Shown in pieces: positions 59,401-64,000 of a DNA stretch of 64,000 bases. Numbering within the stretch: position 1 is the stretch's first letter; the number at the start of each line of letters is the position of its first letter. Location of the stretch: the NCBI GenBank assembly GCA_024244645.1, contig JAAEOH010000356.1, positions 1 to 64,000 of the forward strand, given 5' to 3'. Made by a program: the position numbers and the translations under genes. The stretch comes from Hyphomicrobiales bacterium (GTDB lineage Bacteria; Pseudomonadota; Alphaproteobacteria; Rhizobiales; Rhizobiaceae). The notes beneath the pieces were generated by a model that did not search any database, had not been told where the DNA came from, and saw only the letters and a program-made list of their open reading frames with translations.

Positions 59401-59669
59401 TAGACGTGTTCCACGCCATTGATCGCCTTGACGATCGTTTCCAGCGGCTCGGTCACCAGCCGGACCGCATCCTCGGCCTTTAAACCATCGGCCTTAACGA
59501 AGATATCGACCATCGGCACCGAGATCTGCGGCTCTTCTTCGCGTGGCAATGCGATCAAGGCAACGATGCCCAGGGCAAAGGCCGCCAGCAGAATCAGTGG
59601 CGTTAAAGGTGAACCGATGAAGGCCCGTGTGAGATGGCCGGACAGGCCGAGCTTGATACTCTCACTCAT
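56451..59669 (-). CDS. RND efflux transporter permease (AcrB family)
   Basis: 1072 aa, SPLTPLILLAAFALGIVALIALPREEEPQISVPMVDIFV…LIFSIGILVDDAIVVIENIARH…SMIGFIALAGIIVRNSILLIDFI. Confidence 0.96.
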   Translation of the reverse strand: MSESIKLGLSGHLTRAFIGSPLTPLILLAAFALGIVALIALPREEEPQISVPMVDIFVKADGLKAEDAVRLVTEPLETIVKAINGVEHVYSNTEDDRVLVTARFFVGTDADDAILRVHEKVRANLDRIPIGIQEPLIVGRGIDDVAIVTLTLTPKSVAAKRYSDNALYHMASDLLIEMAKLDDIGLSYISGGERDQIRVEPDAEKLALYGITLAQLVGKVREANRSFLAGRVLDKDRSLAVASGQTLAGVPDIGLLLLTARDGRPVYVRDVSDIVVGAGPAGQRAWHLRTNDYGGLERVPAVTVALAKRAGANAVNIAEAIVERVDALKGPLIPDDVEVIVTRNYGESANEKANELLFHLALATVSIVLLVAIAIGWREGAVVLIVIPTTILLTLFASFLMGYTINRVSLFALIFSIGILVDDAIVVIENIARHWAMNDGRGRVQAAIEGVAEVGNPTIVATLTVVAALLPMLFVSGLMGPYMAPIPANASAAMILSFFVAVIITPWLMIRFSKANGDLDLHQQRAGVSLLGRAYTAVARPIVRRRAASWIFLILVGVATVTSLSLFATTSVKVKLLPFDNKSEIQVVVDLPRGSSLEATDRLLLQAANRLSDLEELSSIQAYAGTAAPFNFNGLVRHYYLRNEPQHGDLQVNLTHKDERSRDSHDIALEIRRRLNGIDAPEGTSIKVVEVPPGPPVIATLLAEVYGPDAETRRAVARQVRDIFRDIPFIVDDDDSFQNRAPRIRITIDQDNLEFHKVEQSDVYDTIQAYLGGVPVGYSHRGGGRPPVEIAVQLPRSELSLNARALSTPVPANALPGERGIVELGDVVSLKSEEASYPIFRRNGRNAEMVMAELAGAYEAPLYGMLAVADAIEAHDWGDLGKPQISLHGQPENESMSVLLWDGEWEVTYVTFRDMGAAFIVALLGIYILVVAQFGSFKLPLLVLTPIPLTLIGIVIGHWFFAAPFSATSMIGFIALAGIIVRNSILLIDFIRHRRKDDIPLRQALLEAGAIRFKPILLTALAAMIGAAVILFDPIFQGLAISLLFGLASSTLLTVLVIPAIYIVLRDDKRAY

Positions 59670-60697
59670 GGCCTGATCAGTTCATCGCCGGATCGGACGC
59701 CGGACAGGATTTCCAATCTTGCAGGCCCGTTATTGTCAGGCAGGGCAAGCCCCGGCTGTACGACTACATCGAGCGGCGGCCCCTCTGCCTGCATCAGCCG
59801 GACGTAGTTCAATCCATGGCGTTTGAAGAGAAAATCAGCCGGAATGACAAATGTCCGCCGCTTGCCGGCAGAAATCCATATCTGCGCCCGCTCGCCGACA
59901 AAGTAGTCGCCAAGGCCGGTTGCCTCGGCATCGGCGACCACACGGCCGCCCTGCAGTTCGGGATAGACCTGAACGATATGTCCTTCGCCGACGATCTCCT
60001 GCGCGCCTTCAAGCCCACGCGCGCCGACACGGATCGGATCGCCTTTGCTAATGAAGCGCGCGTGACGTTCCGGCACTTCGAGACGAAGGAGATAGTCATT
60101 GGCAGCAATCGTCGCAACCGTTTCGCCACGGAGTATGACACTGCCTTCTGTCACTGACACGCTCAACACCCGACCGGAAGCCGGTGCCAGGACTGCGCCC
60201 TCATCGGCCTCGCGCTCAATGACCGATCGTTCTGCGCGCGCTGCAATCAGATCATTGCTTGCGCTGTCAAATGCTGTCTTGAGCTGGTCCAGTCTTGCTT
60301 GGGATATTACATTGCGTTCCACTAGCTGCTGTGCCCGCGCATAGTCTGCCTCAGCAGTCTCAAGACGCGATTCAAGAGCAGAAATCCTCGCGTCCACCGC
60401 TTGGATTCTTAACGCTATTTTCGGGTCAACGACAACCGCGAGGATGGCACCGCTTTCCACAAAGTCGCCTTCGTCGACATTGAGTTCGGCCACCGTCCCA
60501 CCTGTTCGAACACGCGCATTAGCACGATCCCGGCTTTGCACCCTGGCAAACACCGATTTGAAATCATCGACTTCCTGCTCAACGACGGAAAATGTTTCTG
60601 CCTGTGCACTGGCGGCCATAGCCGCGAATTGGATTACAGCAAACAATGCAAGAACTTTGGTCAAGCCGGACAATACCGGAAACAAACAATGCGTCAT
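59666..60697 (-). CDS. RND efflux periplasmic adaptor (membrane fusion protein)
   Basis: GTVAELNVDEGDFVESGAILAVVVD…VLAPASGRVLSVSVTEGSVILRGETVATIAAND; signal peptide; overlaps permease by 4 bp. Confidence 0.92.
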   Translation of the reverse strand: MTHCLFPVLSGLTKVLALFAVIQFAAMAASAQAETFSVVEQEVDDFKSVFARVQSRDRANARVRTGGTVAELNVDEGDFVESGAILAVVVDPKIALRIQAVDARISALESRLETAEADYARAQQLVERNVISQARLDQLKTAFDSASNDLIAARAERSVIEREADEGAVLAPASGRVLSVSVTEGSVILRGETVATIAANDYLLRLEVPERHARFISKGDPIRVGARGLEGAQEIVGEGHIVQVYPELQGGRVVADAEATGLGDYFVGERAQIWISAGKRRTFVIPADFLFKRHGLNYVRLMQAEGPPLDVVVQPGLALPDNNGPARLEILSGVRSGDELIRP

Positions 60698-60940
60698 TTG
60701 CTCTTATCCACTGACTGATCATTTCTCTTACCATCGTTGAACGAAATCTGCGACCGACCAAAAACTAGTCGCGGAAGCAATCGAGTAATTCCAACTCGCC
60801 GCAACCGCCCAAAATCTGTGAAAACTCGCAAAACTGGCCCCACAACCGGCGTGAAAACCGTCCCCAATGGTGTCTGAACACTCCCTAAGAGCGACGTACA
60901 AAGTAAGGAGAGGTAATTCTGACCGTCTTTGGGGGAGAAC

Positions 60941-61435
60941 ATGACCATTTTGTTGAGGGCATTGTGCATCGTTCTATTAGTAGCCTTTTCCTATCGTCCG
61001 CTGTTTTCCCAAGTAATTGACAACGACGAAGTTGTTAGCGTGCCTTCGACAGACCGGCAGATGAATGCAGCGATCAAAAGAGCTCGCGAAACGCTCCCCA
61101 TTTTCTGGAAAGCAAACAAACGACCAACCGCTGGTAAGCACAGTTTCTCCTTGAAGGTACGTATCACCGATGGCACTTCAGATGAACACTTTTGGCTAGA
61201 CAAAATTGGAGTCACCGACGGCGATATCGAAGGCTCGATCAACAACGAACCCAGGTTCGTTATGACCGTCAAATTCGGGCAACGCTACAAAATTCCGGAA
61301 AAGGACATATCCGACTGGATGTACATACAGGGCGGAAAGATCTATGGCGGTTTCACCCTACGAGCGATGCTTCACCGTCTGTCTGCGGCTGACGCCGCCA
61401 GAATGAAAAAGGAGCTCGCGTTCCAGCCAAAGTAG
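60941..61435 (+). CDS. DUF2314 family protein with signal peptide
   Basis: MNAAIKRARETLPIFWKANKRP…HFWLDKIGVTDGDIEGSINNEP…GQRYKIPEKDISDWMYIQGGKIYGGFTLRAM. Confidence 0.8.
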   Translation: MTILLRALCIVLLVAFSYRPLFSQVIDNDEVVSVPSTDRQMNAAIKRARETLPIFWKANKRPTAGKHSFSLKVRITDGTSDEHFWLDKIGVTDGDIEGSINNEPRFVMTVKFGQRYKIPEKDISDWMYIQGGKIYGGFTLRAMLHRLSAADAARMKKELAFQPK

Positions 61436-61617
61436 CATGTGAACAAGCGTTTCATTTGAGTCGCAGCATCGTGCACAAGTTCGCGAGAACGTCCGTAGTG
61501 GCCCGCTTTTGACCATTGTGATGGTCTAATTCTATCGATGTTGTGAAGTGACTGGGACGTCTCAAATGGGACAGAGCTTAGAATAGTTGTTTACGACACG
61601 AATGCCAGTAACGCGGA

Positions 61618-61776
61618 GAGGCTGTGTGAAAACACAAATCTCAGCGGCGTCGTTAGAATTCTGTTCTTATTGCCACGGTTTTTTGAAATCACAGCGCATT
61701 GCATCGCCGGTGAAATACCAGCCCGCAGAATTCCATTCTATCTGATTTTGCCGCGACTGCGTTTTCACACAGCCTC
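61618..61776. mobile_element. MITE-like non-autonomous element, 159 bp
   Basis: Perfect 16-bp terminal inverted repeats GAGGCTGTGTGAAAAC…GTTTTCACACAGCCTC flanked by CGGA duplications (61614-61617, 61777-61780). Confidence 0.8.
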
Positions 61777-61844
61777 CGGACAGAGCTGCCGTTGTTAAAT
61801 CAATCTTTGTATGAAAACAAAGTAATACGGATCTGGGTAACTGG

Positions 61845-62324
61845 TTGCGGATCCAAACGCATTGCATTGACATCCCTGACCAATGTTTCAAGCTTTATCC
61901 AATTCTGATGGAACGAGAAGCCAATATGAACATTGAATCCGACCGAGGATTTCCTCTCCACAGCGGACCATCAACGGAGTCGCCGCCAGGTACTGACAGC
62001 CCCTATTCAATTCAGGTGATGGCAGACTATTTGACCGGTTGCCAATTCCACTACGAGATTGAGGAAGACCCGACGACGTTTGGAGAATTTAGGTTGCGAG
62101 AGAAGTTGTCGTTCTCAAATCGCGAGTTTTGGGTTTGGAGTTGTAAAGACGGTTTTGGCAGGATTTGGGATGTTGTGGTGGGGCGTGGCGAATCTCCATT
62201 TCATCTAGATTCCGAACCGCAAATTTGGATGTTTGGTGCTCTCTATAAGGAGCGATACACACCCTGGGAACTTATCGTCAGTGAATTTCCAGAACACATT
62301 CACGAAACAGGAATAACCAACTGA
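61845..62324 (+). CDS. Hypothetical protein
   Basis: SPYSIQVMADYLTGCQFHYEIEEDPTTFGEFRLREKLSFSNREFWVWSCKDGFGRIWDV; start possibly at 61926. Confidence 0.5.
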   Translation: MRIQTHCIDIPDQCFKLYPILMEREANMNIESDRGFPLHSGPSTESPPGTDSPYSIQVMADYLTGCQFHYEIEEDPTTFGEFRLREKLSFSNREFWVWSCKDGFGRIWDVVVGRGESPFHLDSEPQIWMFGALYKERYTPWELIVSEFPEHIHETGITN

Positions 62325-62599
62325 CTTTGTCGATAGGTTGCCGATACATAAGGTCTCCTTTGGGCTGATTTCGATGAAAAAGTCGGGTATCAATACTTAG
62401 TGTCGGAATTTGTAGGAAACGATTTCACAAGAGCAGTAGATGCGAAAACTGAATTCGAATTGCGTCTGCTTGTGAAATGAATTTCCAATTTTTCGCGCTG
62501 AATTTCGCGTGGCGGACTTTTTCATCAAAATCGGCTCGTAGCGGTCGTGGTACCTGCTCGAACAATAGGAGACAATCACACGCAAAGCTTTCCCGCGTG

Positions 62600-62848
62600 T
62601 TACTGATTACGGATGATTAGCAGAGCTACATAGGGAACGAGATTGAAAACTATAAAGAGGATTTTATAAACACCAATGAGCGAGTAGACGGCTACACCAA
62701 TGCTCTCTTTGGGTATCGAAAAAATTGTGGCGTGCATACTGTACGCTATGTTCGGCATTAGCATGAACATCGCTGTCGAGAAGATTAGCAGCACAGCGTT
62801 GATAATTGTGCACCACATAAAGAATGTTGTCAGCTTTTGGAGTTCCAT
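62600..62848 (-). CDS. Small hypothetical membrane protein
   Basis: 82 aa with hydrophobic segments; no family recognised. Confidence 0.4.
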   Translation of the reverse strand: MELQKLTTFFMWCTIINAVLLIFSTAMFMLMPNIAYSMHATIFSIPKESIGVAVYSLIGVYKILFIVFNLVPYVALLIIRNQ

Positions 62849-63181
62849 GATTCCTCACCTCAGGTTCCGATATCTGGTAAGAGTCAAGTCGATTTCAGGA
62901 AAACATATTAAATTTACACAACCATTGGTTTGCATGCTTTGATCTCAATCAATCATACGCACATGCGTCCGAAAGGTTCGCTAACTCATACTTATTTTCG
63001 GTATAGAATCGATCCAGACCTTTACCGCAATCTGAACAGAGGTCTGGAATGCGGACAAACTACCGTTTTCGATTTCGGTTGTTGTTCAGCGAGCGACCAG
63101 CCTGTCAACGCGGCGATGTGCCACTTCCGGAAGTTTGAACAGTGTCGCAAAACCGTTTATTTGGGATAGGTGGCGACTTTG

Positions 63182-64000
63182 CTAAGTTTGATTTGCGCTA
63201 GGAGCACACTTCCAAGAATCGACCAGCGGTAATTCGGGTAGTCCAGCTGCACAGGCAAGCTCAACTAATAATTCCAGAACTTTTTCGTCTTTGTACAGTT
63301 CCTGTGACCTAATGTACTCTGCTGACAAACTGGGATCTTCCAAAAGTGCCGCTTTGATCTCTGACTTGGCGGCGTGTGTATCTCCAAGTTCCATCCATGC
63401 TGCCGCTTTGTAAATTCGTGTTCGACGGGTTTGAAATGGCAGGGAATTGGCAGCAATCAGCATTTCGTCAAAATTATTAGTGCAATAAAGCGCCGCAATT
63501 TTGTCTTCTGTTACCCACACCGGTAAATATGGGTCGAGATCTTCTGCCTTGTCGAGAAGGGATAACGCCTTCTCAATTTCTCCCACAAAAACATAGAATG
63601 CAGCGCAGCGTCCCAATATATACGAATCATTTGGCGCCAGTTCCACAGCTCGTTCATGGTGAATGCGACTGGCATCAAAGTCTCTGTTCAATTTGATTTG
63701 AACAACACCCATTATTCGGTGCGCCTCAGGATCTGTCGGATCAAGCTCCAAGGCTTTTGCAATCTGTTTTTCGGCTTTCCCAACATCAAAATCCGGTAAA
63801 TATGACGTTGAACAAATATGCATTGCATAAGGGCGCCCAAAATTAGGATCTAGGGCCATAGCCCGTTCAAACCACTTGATAGCCTCATGGACATGCTCAT
63901 TGGTAACACAGCCCATACGGTGCTGTTCGATTCCGCGTAGATAACATTCATAGGCAGACATATTTTCTGGTCGCATGAATTGCGCGGCAGCGGTTGCCGC
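63182..64000 (-). CDS. TPR-containing C-terminal part of a larger protein (adenylate cyclase-TPR type likely), N-terminus outside window
   Basis: AYECYLRGIEQHRMGCVTNEHVHEAIKWFERAMALDPNFGRPYA…; frame stays open (AATAAAQF) to the window edge. Confidence 0.75.
   Translation of the reverse strand, partial: AATAAAQFMRPENMSAYECYLRGIEQHRMGCVTNEHVHEAIKWFERAMALDPNFGRPYAMHICSTSYLPDFDVGKAEKQIAKALELDPTDPEAHRIMGVVQIKLNRDFDASRIHHERAVELAPNDSYILGRCAAFYVFVGEIEKALSLLDKAEDLDPYLPVWVTEDKIAALYCTNNFDEMLIAANSLPFQTRRTRIYKAAAWMELGDTHAAKSEIKAALLEDPSLSAEYIRSQELYKDEKVLELLVELACAAGLPELPLVDSWKCAPSANQT

Noticed and set aside
1-64000. CRISPR arrays, rRNA or tRNA genes, prophage modules
   Set aside because: No regularly spaced repeats, no rRNA or tRNA signatures and no phage structural genes seen on inspection; a tRNAscan-type search was not possible.

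Overview
Window from an alphaproteobacterial-type chromosome. It is dense in catabolic and accessory gene clusters; I saw no rRNA, tRNA or CRISPR. Left to right: (1) a 4-hydroxybenzoyl-CoA-reductase-like module (hcrB/A/C), GNAT, Rrf2, RidA and a benzoate/4-hydroxybenzoate-CoA ligase; (2) a scar of truncated IS481 and IS3 transposase genes fused to a decayed 7Fe ferredoxin gene; (3) a PnbB-like lyase; (4) a sulfatase + TAXI-type TRAP operon with a divergent LysR; (5) a frameshifted TauD/TfdA dioxygenase; (6) a flavoprotein converging on a divergent KamA-type radical SAM / ferredoxin / GSAM-like aminotransferase operon with a LysR; (7) a DctPQM TRAP transporter; (8) a ~13 kb one-strand run carrying F420 biosynthesis (fused fbiC/cofGH, cofC, cofD, cofE), an F420:NADPH oxidoreductase, two LLM oxidoreductases, an acyl-CoA synthetase, a hotdog thioesterase and hydantoinase/oxoprolinase HyuA/HyuB, with a divergent MarR; (9) a decayed stretch (DapA-family frameshift, ABC ATPase fragment, FAD enzyme with an in-frame TGA and a lost 3' half); (10) a cyclase / FAD enzyme / MarR / IorAB cluster; (11) RidA, Fe-ADH, PPK2, an RND efflux pair, small hypothetical genes, a 159-bp MITE-like element and a TPR protein running off the window end. 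The most interesting result is a near-identical 22-bp palindrome-containing site (20/22 matches) in the promoters of both the DctPQM TRAP operon and the hyuA-F420 operon. It suggests one regulator, plausibly the adjacent MarR, controls a transporter plus a self-contained F420-dependent catabolic pathway whose substrate is unknown.
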